Origin: Erinaceus europaeus
Lineage: Eukaryota > Chordata > Mammalia > Eulipotyphla > Erinaceidae
Length of the DNA stretch: 64,000 nucleotides
Assembly (NCBI RefSeq): GCF_950295315.1
Contig: NC_080166.1
Coordinates: forward strand, 102,536,999-102,600,998
Direction of reading: 5' to 3'
Shown here: positions 32,830-43,345 of the stretch, one piece after another
How positions within the stretch are numbered: the first letter of the stretch is position 1
Layout of the letters: each line of letters begins with the position of its first letter
Translations under genes and position numbers: made by a program
The notes under the pieces: generated by a model
The model's database searches: none
What the model was told of the DNA's origin: nothing
Seen by the model: the letters and a program-made list of their open reading frames with translations, nothing else

Positions 32830-33720
32830 AAAATAGTTACTATGATTGTTATACTACATATGTCCTCTCACATAATCCCCAAATTTAGTTCTGTAGAATA
32901 TTATTCCACTCACTTTAGAGAGAGAAAAAAATTGAAGCATAATACTAGGAAGTGTAGAATGCAGTTTTTGACAGTCTACTTCAATAAGTCATATCCACAA
33001 GACTTCCTATGTTCAGAATTATTAGTTATCATGTTTTAATATTCTACAATACATGGCAGGCATTTAGAAAGACTCACAGAATTGTGACAAAGCACAGATA
33101 GGCTTTCTTGACCAAATTGATATGATCCCCCCTTCCTACTTATTCTGAAAGCATTAAAGAATGTGTGATACATTTTCATTCCATAATTTAACAATATATT
33201 TTAAATAATAAAAACAGAGTTCTCATATTTTAAGTCAACCCATAGATTTTAGTGCCATGATTTACACAGCAAACATCTGCCTACTAAAGCTACTACTATT
33301 TCTCCTCTTAAAAGGTAGACAAGAGATTTCCACTTTGGCAAAATTTTAGACTAAGTGTCTTGGGTAAGTCTACCACTTAGAAAGACTGGATATATTGTAT
33401 GAGAAGAATAATATTTCAGTATTAAAAAATTCTGAGAGCCAATATAGGAATGGAGAATATGGTGATGAATATTTCAGAGGTAAACAGTACCAAGAGGCAT
33501 TACAAGCACTTGCTTCATCTAATTTTCCATTCGGGTCAAGCACAAATTCAGAGTCAGCAAACACTTCCTATAAAGGATGGAATGGTAAAAGATTATGCTC
33601 TATAACTCTTAAGGTGCTAATTGTAACTTCTAGCCTCTGCTGCTATTGTAGTGTGGAATTCACCAGAGTCATAGTCAGTGTGTAAATAAATGGGCATGGC
33701 TATGTCCTGATTAAACTTTC
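32830..33720. other. No recognisable feature
   Basis: Unique DNA of moderate AT content. A 96-codon open frame at 33395-33685 has no family resemblance and no splice or promoter context that I can defend. Confidence 0.45.
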
Positions 33721-33721
33721 T

Positions 33722-35008
33722 TTTTTTAAAATTTATTTTTTATTTAAGAAAGGATAAATTAACAAAACCATAGGGTAGGAGGAGTACAACGCCACACAAT
33801 TCCCACCACCCAATCTCCATATCACATCCCTCCCGTGATAGCTTTCCCATTCTCTATCCCTCTGGGAGCATGGACCCAGGGTCATTGTGGGTTGCAGAAG
33901 GTGGAAGGTCTGGCTTCTGTAATTGCTTCCCTGCTGAACATGGGGGTTGACTGGTTGATCCATACTTCCAGTCTGCCTTTCTCTTTCCCTAGTAGGGTGT
34001 TTCTCTGGGGAAATGGAGCTCTAGGACACATTGGTGGGGTCTTCAGTCCAGGAAAGCCTGGCCGGCATCCTGATGGCATCTGGAACCTGGTGGCTGAAAA
34101 GAGAGTTAACATACAAAGCCAAAAATAATTGTTGAACAATCATGGACCCAAAGGTTGGAATAGTAGAGATGAAGTGCTGAGGGGTACTCACTGCAAACTC
34201 TAGTGTACTTCTGCTTTCAGGTATATATTTTGCCCTATTTTATGGATATGTGTGAACAAATGCTCTATCTCCTGGAACCTGGTCTATATCTAGGTTTTGG
34301 GACTTTTGTTAGGAAGTGAACCACCTGGGATGGAATTAGAGAATACTATGAAAAGAAAGGTCTCACCCAAGTAATGAAGCTGAAGTGTTGTCATTCCACA
34401 CCTGAAGTCTCTGGGCACAGTCTGAGCTGAAGCATGTTGAGGTGGCATTCGTTATGTTGATTAGGTTGCGATTGGCAGATGCAATATTATTTGATATGAA
34501 TTGGGAGAAGCATGCAGGAAAGTGGGCCCTACCCTAAGGTCCTAGGACTGGGGGAAATATAGGCTCTATAGTAGAAATGTGAGGTTCCTACTGTCTTAGG
34601 GTTCAAGAAGACAATGGATAGTAAATGTTATCATCATATTATTTGGTAATTGGGTTAACTTTGAAAAGTCCCTTTGTTAGGGTTTGCTGTATCTTGTATA
34701 TAGCTGTGCCACCGGTTGCTTCTGATCTATCTCCTCTAGGCTTTTGAGAGAGTCCGCATATCAAAGACTCAGCCTATATATTAAAAAGACTCAATCTGTG
34801 TTTTTAAAAGTTCGAGACATACAATCAATTTTCCCCTCTCATATTAATTATATACTGATTTATATGACTACACTTTAATAGGAGTGTACATAAACACCAT
34901 TCCCACCACCAAAAGACTGTGTCCCATCCCACCCACCCGCTAGCCCAGGAAGCCACATGTCCAGTCTCCCCCTCACCAGAGGGTTTTTACTTTGGTGCCC
35001 TACTTTCA
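33722..35008 (-). mobile_element. L1 long 3'UTR, complete, ORF2 absent (minus)
   Basis: The minus strand runs from the start of the 3'UTR (the 'GTAGGGCACCAAAGTAAAAACC' complement near 34980-35005) to an A-rich tail at 33722-33760. It is 5'-truncated just after the ORF2 stop. It includes the about 150-bp segment (34680-34830) that is missing from the copy at 844-2551, so it is the best reference here for the long 3'UTR. Confidence 0.92.
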
Positions 35009-35221
35009 ACATAACTATTAGAAAATAATATACTCTAGAAAAGCAGTAATGTAAATGTTCGTTCTTGAAACATAGAAAAATGTGAAGAAAATTTAACAAA
35101 TGCTAAATAAAATTGAGCAAATTGTGCAATAAAATTAACAAGAAGTAGAAGCAAAATCTAAAATTGATTCTTTCAATAGGTAATTACAGTTAGTAAATTG
35201 GGTTGATATCATCAAAGAAGT

Positions 35222-35340
35222 AGTGTGGGAGTACATAGCATAACGGTTATGCAAAAAGACACTCATGCCTGAGTCTCTGAAATCCCCACTTGAGTGCCCC
35301 ACACCAACATAAAAAAAATAAAATAAAAAATTTTTAAAAA
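35222..35340 (+). repeat. SINE-C (plus)
   Basis: 'GTGGGAGTACATAGCATAACGG', 'TTATGCAAAAAGACACTCATGCC', 'CACTTGAGTGCCCCACACC' and an A-rich tail. Confidence 0.8.
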
Positions 35341-35499
35341 TCTTTAATATGAAGTAAGGAAAGAAGACAAAATATCACTATGGAACAGTTAACTATTAAA
35401 AAAATGATTAAAAAATTTAATAGTACTGCTATTTTGGAAAGTTTAGAAGTTTTGTTTGGTCAAAATTTTAAAAAGTTTTTGCTCCCCTTAAAAGTTTCC

Positions 35500-35700
35500 T
35501 TTTTAGATTCCAAGTTTGAGCTATTATAAATTCTGCTGCTATGAACATAGGTATATGTAGATCTCTTTGGATAAATATAGTTGGTTCCTTTGGAGATGGA
35601 AAAGGACCTAAGTTGTAGTTGATAGTGGTTTGCTGATACGTATCATGGTGAGGTAAGAGACTACATCCATGTGGCAACAACTATATTGTAAACCATTAAT
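35500..35700. mobile_element. Small inverted L1 3' fragment
   Basis: 35500-35600 is minus-strand L1 ('ATTCTGCTGCTATGAACATAGG', as at 2265-2290). 35600-35700 is plus-strand L1 3'UTR ('ATCATGGTGAGGTAAGAG' and 'CAACTATATTGTAAACCATTAA'). The pair looks like an old, short twin-primed insertion. Confidence 0.55.
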
Positions 35701-35779
35701 CCCCTCCCAAATAATAATTCTTTAGAGTCTTACCTGATTTGCACTAGTAGCAAGCTTCCTTTTGTGATGATTTTTTAAA

Positions 35780-35960
35780 AATTTTGTTTATTTTATTGTA
35801 ATAAGAAGGAAAGATACACAGGGAAAAATACAGAGACCAAAGAGTACTGCTCAAGTCTGGCTTATGATTGTTCAAGGGATTGGGGTTGAACATAGGACTT
35901 TAGAGCCTCAGACATGAAAGTCTTTTGCATAAACATAATGCTATTTCTCCCCCCACAGCA
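35780..35960 (-). repeat. SINE-C (minus)
   Basis: 'AGAGTACTGCTCAAGTCTGGC', 'GGGATTGGGGTTGAACATAGG' (B-box complement), 'TTTAGAGCCTCAGACATGAAAG', 'TTTTGCATAAACATAATGC' head complement. Confidence 0.8.
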
Positions 35961-36289
35961 AATTTCTTTAATCTGAAAAAAATACCTCCATTTGATAGAA
36001 TGCTTAAAGATGACTTAGAGTAGGTAATTTCATTGTTTTCCATGCTTAACATCTTCAACCTAGTAATAATGACCAGTGTTAGGTTCTTTTGATAAGTGAA
36101 TCTCAACATGCATCATCTAATTAAACATCATCAGTAGGAAAAGTTTCTTAAGTGTTAACATCCAGGTTAAAGTATACGTACCATTTAATGTGAAAACTTG
36201 ATACTATTTAAATATTCATTTCTCTTCCCTTAGAAAATTTCCATCTCTAACCAAATCAGAAACTGTGAATTACGAGAACACCCCTACCC

Positions 36290-36700
36290 CCAAAGCAAGA
36301 AAAACAGAAGGAACATAAACAACAAAAAAATTAACAACACAGCATATCTTTTATTCAGTTGCCAGCAATTTGGAACTGCTCACAGTTCACACTTTGCCAA
36401 TGGAGTGCTCATTACTGGAGTAATTTTGAGTTTACTCTCTGGTCAAATTTTATGGAAATGCTCATTTTTCCCCCTGATGAATAGTAAACATTTCAAGGAA
36501 ATTGCAGAACCGTTTTCAGCTAAAAATCACTCAGCTCTGAAGGTTTGGCTGGACAATGCTTCCAAAGGGTTTGCTATAGCTCTTATCTTTATTTGCTTTG
36601 ATTCTAAATTAATCTGTGTCGTTGTATAGTTTTCTTGATTTACTGTCATTATGAAGGCTTGAAGAAAGGCAAATGTTTGCTTTAGGAACATTATTGCTTC
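36290..36700. other. Repeat-free block of more balanced composition
   Basis: No microsatellite, SINE or L1 similarity. Base composition is more balanced than the surroundings and there is a CCAAT at about 36398. It could be a conserved noncoding element or simply unique DNA; the sequence alone cannot decide. The flanking unique DNA continues to 37065. Confidence 0.2.
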
Positions 36701-37069
36701 AATTTAAAGGGAATAGATTCCTAAAAACCCTGCCTTATAGCTTAAAAAATACTCTAATGACCTAGATACAAGTATAAGAGTTTTAGGATATGGTAATTTC
36801 TGCTTCCTTGTTTGAAGTAAGGTATGTGAATAGTGTGAAAATTTTATTTGTTCTATATTCTTTCTTGTTATAGGATGCTTTTTGTGGCTTTAATTATTAC
36901 TGGTTTTTGTGAAATGCATATATTTTCTGGATTTATTTTATGTTATTTTTCAAACACAAATCTAGCCTTCTATTCATTTTGTTTTATTGATTCAGTAATA
37001 CTCTTTTTGTTGTAATACACAAAACTACAAAGGAAAATTACTATATTTAAAATATGCTTGTTATTATTA

Positions 37070-37500
37070 TCCTTTTTATTAGTGATTTAATATTGATTAA
37101 CAAGACTGTAAAAATAACAGGAGTATAATTCCACATAGTTTCTACCACCAAATTGCCTTATCCCATTCCCTCCATTGGAAGCTTCCTATTTATCCCTCTT
37201 GGGGAATATGGACCAAAATTCTTTATGGTGTGCAGAAGGTGGAAAGGCCTGGATTCTATAATTGCTGTAAATGTCTTTGCTGGACATGGACTTTGGCAGG
37301 TCTTTCCACACCCCCAGCCTGTTTCTATCACTCCCTACTGGGGTAGGGCTCTAGGGAAGTGAGATTCAGGGACACATTGGTGAGGTCCTCTACCAGGAGA
37401 GGTCAGGATGGTATCATAGTAGCTTTTGTAACTTGGTGGCTGAAAGGCGGTAAGATATAAAGCAAATTGTTCAGTAAACATGCCTCAAAGGTAGGGATTA
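37070..37500 (-). mobile_element. Old L1 long 3'UTR (minus)
   Basis: 'GAGTATAATTCCACATAG', 'GAATATGGACCAAAATTC', 'GTGTGCAGAAGGTGGAAAGG', 'CTTGGTGGCTGAAAGGCGG' are diverged counterparts of the 3'UTR at 33780-34110. Older than the other long-type copies. Confidence 0.75.
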
Positions 37501-37504
37501 TCTT

Positions 37505-37665
37505 TTAAGATATATTTTACTCATAGCACACAAGAGAGTTTCACATGAGGAAACAAACAAAAGCTGGAGCAGCACTCTGATAAAATGCATAGTTGAGGAT
37601 CTAACAAGGAATTTCAGTCACCCATGTTCATTTTTCTACCAATAGAGCTACCTCCTTAGAATCTA
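37505..37665 (-). repeat. Decayed SINE (minus)
   Basis: GA-containing body, 'GGAGCAGCACTCTGATAAAATGC', 'GAGGATCTAACAAGG' and 'CTACCAATAGAGCTACCTCC', the order expected of a minus-strand tRNA-derived SINE. Unique DNA follows to 38590. Confidence 0.5.
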
Positions 37666-38596
37666 GGAGATACTTAAATTAAATACTTAAAGTCCTAGTA
37701 CAGATCACAACAGTGTGATACTTAATAAAAAAATTAAATTAGATGTAATGAATTAATTTTTTTTACTGTTTTCCTTCAGGACATCAAATAAATAATAATA
37801 GTCTACAGTTAACATATCCCTCTCTGAGTGGTGGCAGTTGTTTAAAAAAATTGTCAGACAACTCCAAAGTATTCATTTTTCTATACTTTTAAATTATTGA
37901 TTCTATATTTTCAAAGTATTCATCCTTTTTGTCTCCTTTGGTACATTTTATTTTGCTCATCAATGCAATATTCTTTTCCATTCCTTCCATTCTGCAGGTA
38001 GTGAGAGCAAAGAGAAACGAAGCTTGGAGTTAGTAATTTGAGACTTTGCTGCATTTTTCATTAGCCACAATCCACCAAGCAAATTGGACACTTTGGTAGA
38101 CTACTTAAGTAAATAAATAAAAGTTTCTCTGGCTTGCTTATAACGTCTCTACTTCTCCAGCCTTTATGACACATTACATTAACTCATTTTCCTAGCAGGT
38201 TATATTTTAATTTATACAGATTATTCTAGACTCTCCAGATACCTAGTCCCTGTTAACGATGGAATTCTTGCAGATAATTTAACAGAGAAGATAATTGAAA
38301 TTTTTGATTTATGAGGGAATATAACTATATGAATATTTTGTGTAGGTAGCAGGAAATGTAGATCACAGTGGAATAAAAATTACATCATTCAACCTAGCTT
38401 CAGAAAAATTGCAGGGATGCCCCAATTTTCTCTTCAGTGTTGTTTCTTTCTAGGCATTTTAGCAACCAGTCCCCAAAAATGTTTTGTTGCAATCTGGAAC
38501 TGAACTCTGAACCTTAAAACTCTTAATAGTGTGATTTTTTCTAACCCATCAAATCACATGGAATGATATAATGGAAACCTTCTGTGCTTTATATAG

Positions 38597-39063
38597 TGTC
38601 AGGAAATTGTGAGGATGTGGTTGAGCTTGGCAGGGCTTGACTTATTATCTACATAATCATTGTTTTCCTATAAGATCCCCACCCATTCCATTCCTTTGAT
38701 CTATCTTCCTTTTACCCTCAAGACCCTCCCTGCCTGCAGGATATTATTAATCCTACCAGATAAAACCCTTAGAACAGTTGCTAAGGAAGTTCCTACTTTT
38801 CCCAGCCCTTTTTGCCTTTCTCTGCCCCTTTCTAAACCATGTCAAGCCATTTCCATTTCTGACTTGCCACTTCCGGGTCTGCCTTTTAAAAGCCTTGGCT
38901 CTATGATCAATAAAGAATCAAATTGCCTCACCACCATGAGTCTGTTCATGAGTCATCTCCCTTGTATCACTAAGTGAGTAGCAGTGCAGGCTGGCTCTGG
39001 TCGCATTCTCTCCAACCCAGAGAGTACACACCTGGGAAGAAGCACCCCCATGCTAGCCCAGCA
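38597..39063 (+). mobile_element. Solo LTR of an endogenous retrovirus (plus)
   Basis: A 467-bp block starts TGTCAGG and ends CCCAGCA, the TG...CA ends of retroviral LTRs. ATATAG is duplicated directly outside (38591-38596 and 39064-39069). It contains a TATA-like TTTTAAAAG at 38884-38892 and AATAAA at 38909-38914, so the promoter and poly-A signal lie close together. A 6-bp duplication suggests a class II (ERVK-like) element. No viral genes remain; recombination between the two LTRs is the usual cause. The LTR could still act as a promoter or poly-A site. Confidence 0.8.
38884..38914 (+). promoter_or_regulatory. LTR TATA-like box and poly-A signal
   Basis: TTTTAAAAG (38884-38892) lies about 20 bases before AATAAA (38909-38914). 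This spacing is seen in LTRs with a short R region, where the signal is included in the transcript's 3' end. Confidence 0.55.
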
Positions 39064-39069
39064 ATATAG

Positions 39070-39534
39070 GTCTCCTCAGACAGCTTAATCTCATTAGGTG
39101 CTCCTGCTTAAATTATCTACATCTTTTGATGCCTCTCACTTGGTAGAACTAAACTTGGACTTTCTGAGTAGCTTTTCATGGACAGAAGTGACTGAGAAGG
39201 TCATGCCCACTCCAATCCTGTGTAGTACTGTAACCAACAGTGCATCCCCTTGGTAAATATGAGTTCAAATTTAGTAATAGTAGTTGTTGAATGTATACAA
39301 GTATATACATACATGTGTGTTTTATATATTTCACAATGCATATGTAAGGAATACAGTTACTACACATAGTTCAGATATTCATTACTTATAATTAATATCT
39401 CTCTACCTATAGTTATATTGATTATATTGTTTCATTATGCCTTGCTTATTACTGAGAAATTTGTTGAATATACTTATGACTATCTCAATTAGAGGCATAC
39501 ATGTTATGATTATCACATATTTCTATTAAATTTT
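39070..39534. other. No recognisable feature
   Basis: Unique AT-rich DNA between the LTR and the SINE-C that hosts the L1 5' end. Confidence 0.5.
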
Positions 39535-40023
39535 TTCTTTTTAATATTTTATTTTAGTGAGAGAGATAAAGGAGAGAGAGAGAGAGAGAAATCAACACTG
39601 CTCAACTTTGTTTTATGGCACTGGAATTGAACCTGCTATTGGGTAATTCTGGAAGATGGAGGAATGAGAAGCTGCTAGTGGCTTGAGCTCCAACCACATC
39701 TACTGGAAATCGTAGGATTTTTTTGCCTTTAGTAGGCCAGTCAATAAGGGGTCCTAGTGGTGACACCAAGGAGGTGACTATAACTCAATTTGGGTTAGAA
39801 AATAGAGTAAAAAGAAAAGGAAAAAAATTTTTTCTTTTAAATTATTATTCCCAAAGAGCACCCCCCCTCCCCCCCATAACCAGTCCCTGGGGACCAGAGA
39901 TCTGCTCCTAGCAGGCTCCCCTGCTGAGCTTCTTTCTTTACCAAGATTCCTGTCCCACCAGGGGGTGTCATTCATTCTAATTCTATTCCCTTCTGAAACC
40001 TTTGGCCTTTTTTCTTTCTAAGT

Positions 40024-41230
40024 AGCCAACCAGCTGCCTCTGCTCAGGGGGCCTGAGGCAATCTGGAGCCATCCAAGCTAAAGACAGGACAGATTTTTTA
40101 CTCTGTTCTATTTTATTATCAATACAAGATAAATGCATACCCCTTTGTACCCCTTTCGCCCTCTCCTTCAGGTTGACCAGAATTAACTCTTAGTGTATTT
40201 TCCATTGCTAGGGCACTGGGTGTCTTATTTACTGCTAAAATAACTTGTTTCACTTTTCCTACCACCCCTACCCATTCTCTCCCTCCCCCCCTGCATAGCT
40301 AATTAAATAATAAAAATAAATAAATAACTCTTTGCTTTCACTGCTCTTTTATTACTGTTCTTTTTCTTATCTTTTTCTTTTTCTCTCTCTCTTTTTTTCT
40401 TCTTTTTCTCATTCTTGTCATCCTTTCTTCCTTCCTCCTTCACCTTTCTGAATTCACTGATACACATTTGGGAATTATTTTGGGGAAGAAATCTGACTCA
40501 GAGTTGACTCTCTCTGCATGTATCTCTGCTCTATTTCCCTTTCTCCTTTAGCTACCCCTAGAATATACAGTGGATAGTAGATTTGCATAACTGTCTATTC
40601 CTGCTACTCTTGTCTAGTCCTGAGGTTTTTTTTTTTTTTTTCTTTCTTAACAATCAGCTGCCTCTGCTCAGGAGGCTTGAAGCAAACTGGGAAAGGTTAT
40701 TTACCCTGCTCTATTTTATTATTAATATTATATAAAGGTGTATCTCTTTCCCCCCCCCTCCTTTAGGTTGACCAGAATGAACTCTTAGGGTATCTTTCAT
40801 TGGTAGGGGACTGGACATCTTATCCATTGTGAGAGGAACTTGTCTCACTACTCCTACTTCCTCTACAGACTCTCCCCTTCTCCCTCCTCCTAACTAATTA
40901 AAAAAATAAAATTAAAATAAATTAATCAATTAAAAAACTTTCCTTTCACTGCTCTTTTATTACAGCTCTTTTTCTTATCTTTTATCTTTTCTTTCTCTTG
41001 TTTCTCTTTTTTATCTTGTCTTCCATTTCTTCCTTCCTTCTTCTTTGTCTTTCTGAATTCACTGATATTCATTTGTGAATTATTTTGGGGAAGAAATCTG
41101 ACTCAGAGTGGACCCTCTATGTGTGTATCTCTGCTCTACTTTCCTTTCTCCTCTTGCTACCCCTAGAATATACAGTGGATAGTAGATTTGCATAACTGTC
41201 TATTCTTGCTATCCCTTTTTTCCTTTCTCT
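40024..41230 (+). promoter_or_regulatory. L1 5'UTR with two tandem monomers of about 604 bp
   Basis: The segment beginning 'CAGCTGCCTCTGCTCAGG' occurs at about 40030 and again at about 40658. 'GAATATACAGTGGATAGTAG' occurs at 40561 and 41165, 604 bases apart. Between these landmarks the order of blocks is the same (GGTTGACCAGAAT, ACTCTTAG, CTTATCTTTT, GAATTCACTGAT). Tandem 5' monomers act as promoter units in some rodent L1s; that role here is inference. Confidence 0.8.
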
Positions 41231-41516
41231 TTCTTCTTCACTTGGTTGCTTTTCCTTTCTCTTTCTTGGACCTGGTTGCTATTTTTTCATGGACTGGAGA
41301 CATTGTTTGGCTAACTGGTAGTGATTAAACTGTTTCAATCCTTGCTTCAGTTGCTATTGTAATTCCTGAGGTTGGCGAGTGCAATTGTCATAAAGGTATT
41401 TGGTACAGTATTGCTTGTACTCAAACCACAACAAGTGAGGAACAACAGAACATAAAAATAAGAAACACATAAATTAAAAAAGGGGTAGATCAAAAACAAA
41501 TAAAACTGCTACTCCA

Positions 41517-41891
41517 ATGAATGAAGACAAGAGCCCAGAAGAAACTATAAAGCAGCCAGAAGTAACCACAGATAAGAAAAGTATGCAAGCAATAATAAAC
41601 TTATTAATCACAGAAATGAAAACAACATTGGAGGAAAGGAATGGCAGTATTAGGGAAACAACAGTTGAAATCCCCAAGGAAAATACTGATTATCTTGAGG
41701 CAATTAGAGAACTGAAAGCTGAAATAGCAGAACTGAAGAAAGAAGCTGAGGGAAGGGAAAGCAGACTAACAGAAGCAGAAAACAGAATTAGTCAGACAGA
41801 GGATGAGTTAGAGAAAACTAAGAAAGAGGTGAAAGAGCTCACAAAGATATTGAGAGACACTGAAAACAACAAACAGAGACATATGGGATGA
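41517..41891 (+). pseudogene. L1 ORF1 N-terminal half (coiled coil), frameshifted
   Basis: ORF1 protein binds L1 RNA and trimerises through a coiled coil. The 124-codon frame starts MNEDKSPEETIKQPEV and from about residue 60 shows heptad-rich acidic/basic sequence (LKAEIAELKKEAEGRE, ENRISQTEDELEKTKKEVKEL) typical of the coiled coil. At about 41885 the frame shifts; the next frame gives DDLKRSNIHIIGLPEEERE, the start of the RNA-binding domain, and hits a stop after ENFPD at about 41998. The insert ends shortly after. Confidence 0.88.
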
Positions 41892-42429
41892 TCTCAAAAG
41901 AAGTAACATTCATATAATTGGCCTGCCAGAGGAAGAAAGAGAGGAAGGGGAAGGAAACATTCTAGAGGAAATAATAGAAGAAAACTTCCCAGACTGAATA
42001 ACAGAAAGGACATCAAGATTCAAGAGGCCCAGAGAGTTCTGAACCTGCTATCACAGCCTCAGATATGAAATTCTTTTTGCATAACCATTATTATGCTATC
42101 TCCTCAATCCTACTCAGGTATTTATTTTATTTCTTGGGTTTTTTTTGTATTTTATTTGTGTTAAATTCTGTTCTGTCAAAAGTAGAACACAGCTGGTTTT
42201 AAATTGACATTTAACTAGTGAATTTTTACCCATCATTGACATTTTAAAATTTTTGTGTCTCTATGTTGTTTGCCTTAAAATAATTAAGTAACAATAGGTT
42301 TTATTTTTCAAAGTCATCAAGTATTTTTCTTAGTTTAGCTTTCTTTTCTTTTCATTGAGTATTTCTTTCAAAAATGGATCAATCATCAATGTTATACTAT
42401 TGTGGAGCTTTGATATCTAAGAATATGCT

Positions 42430-42747
42430 TTTTTTTCTGCCTCCAAGATTATCACTGGGGCTCTGTGCCTACACTAATGAATCCACGGCTCCTGGAGGCC
42501 ATTTTTCCCATCCTTGTTGATCTTGTTGTCATTGTTATTGCTGTTGCTGTTGTGTAATAGGACAGAGAGAAATTCAGAGCAGAGGGGAAGACAGAGAGGG
42601 GGAGAGAAGGACACCTGGATACCTGCTTCACCGCTTGTGAGGTGACTCCCCTGCAGGTGGTGATACAAGGTGTTAAACCATGAACCTTATGCTGGTTCTT
42701 TTGCTTTGTGCCATGTGTGTTAACCCACAGGCTGACCCTCACCCCCC
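42430..42747 (-). repeat. SINE-A2 long form, near-complete (minus)
   Basis: 'CTCCAAGATTATCACTGGGGC', 'CTCCTGGAGGCCATTTTTCCC', 'TTGTTGTCATTGTTATTGC', 'GGGGAAGACAGAGAGGGGGAG', 'GCTTCACCGCTTGTGAGG', 'CCCCTGCAGGTGGTGA', 'GTGTTAACCCACAGGCTG'. The full order on the minus strand is conserved. Confidence 0.9.
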
Positions 42748-43149
42748 CCTTTTTTTTTCATACACACCTTTGAGTAAAACTTTGGATATATAGTGGTAGG
42801 TTCAAAGTTCTTTTTCTTCAAAAATTTAACTATCACTATTTTTCTTTCTTGAAATCAATGGTGTCTGGTAGCAATCTATTTCTTGTTTATAAATGAAGAG
42901 CAGTTAAACTTTCCTTTTACTTTAGGAATTCTTATATAAGTTCCTACTAGGTTTTTAATACTTTAATACTCCATTAAAGTACTTTAGTGCAGATTATTTT
43001 TTTCTTCATTGCTGCATAATTCAGGCTTTCAATTTTAGACTTTGGGTCTTTCATTTTTCTTTTACTATGATAAAATATCTCCATTTTGTTATTGTATTAT
43101 GTTTTTTTTTATTTATATTTTCATCTGCCATTATTTTAATGTTGTTGGT

Positions 43150-43345
43150 TTTCTATCTTTTTATTTATTACCAGAGCACTACTCAGCTCTGCTTCTTGGT
43201 GGTGCAGGGGTGGGTTGGAGGAATTTAACCTGGGACTTTGTAGCCTCAGGCATGAGAGTCTCTTTTGCATAACCATTATGGTGTCTACCCCTGCACTCTC
43301 AAAGTCTTTTGTATAACCACTATGTTATCTTCCAGCTCTTGCAGG
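43150..43345 (-). repeat. SINE-C (minus)
   Basis: 'TTACCAGAGCACTACTCAGC', 'GGAATTTAACCTGGGAC', 'GTAGCCTCAGGCATGAGAG', 'TTTTGCATAACCATTATGG'. A second short piece ('GTCTTTTGTATAACCACTATG', 43300-43340) suggests a partial duplication of the head. Confidence 0.85.

Larger units (their letters stand above)
39640..42039 (+). mobile_element. L1 5' end: 5'UTR plus ORF1, 3'-truncated, with 12-bp target-site duplication
   Basis: The insert begins 'TGGGTAATTCTGGAAGATGG', a typical L1 5' start, includes a long pyrimidine-rich 5'UTR and ORF1, and stops in mid ORF1 at 'AGAGGCCCAGAGAGTTC'. There is no ORF2, no 3'UTR and no poly-A. TGAACCTGCTAT occurs on both sides (39628-39639 and 42040-42051) within the host SINE-C. 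L1 copies normally lose the 5' end, so the reverse pattern with an intact duplication is unusual. Confidence 0.85.
39535..42135 (-). repeat. SINE-C (minus), split by an L1 insertion
   Basis: 39535-39639 (T-rich tail, GA run, 'ACTGCTCAACTTTG', 'GGAATTGAACCTGCTAT') and 42041-42135 ('CACAGCCTCAGATATGAAATTC', 'TTTTGCATAACCATTATTATGC') are the two halves of one minus-strand SINE-C. The L1 at 39640-42039 sits between them. Confidence 0.85.

Noticed and set aside
33395..33685. 96-codon plus-strand frame as a possible exon
   Set aside because: No family resemblance, no supporting splice or promoter context, and a frame of this length is expected by chance.
36405..36629. 74-codon plus-strand frame as a gene
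   Set aside because: No recognisable domain or start context. The block may matter as noncoding DNA but there is no coding evidence.
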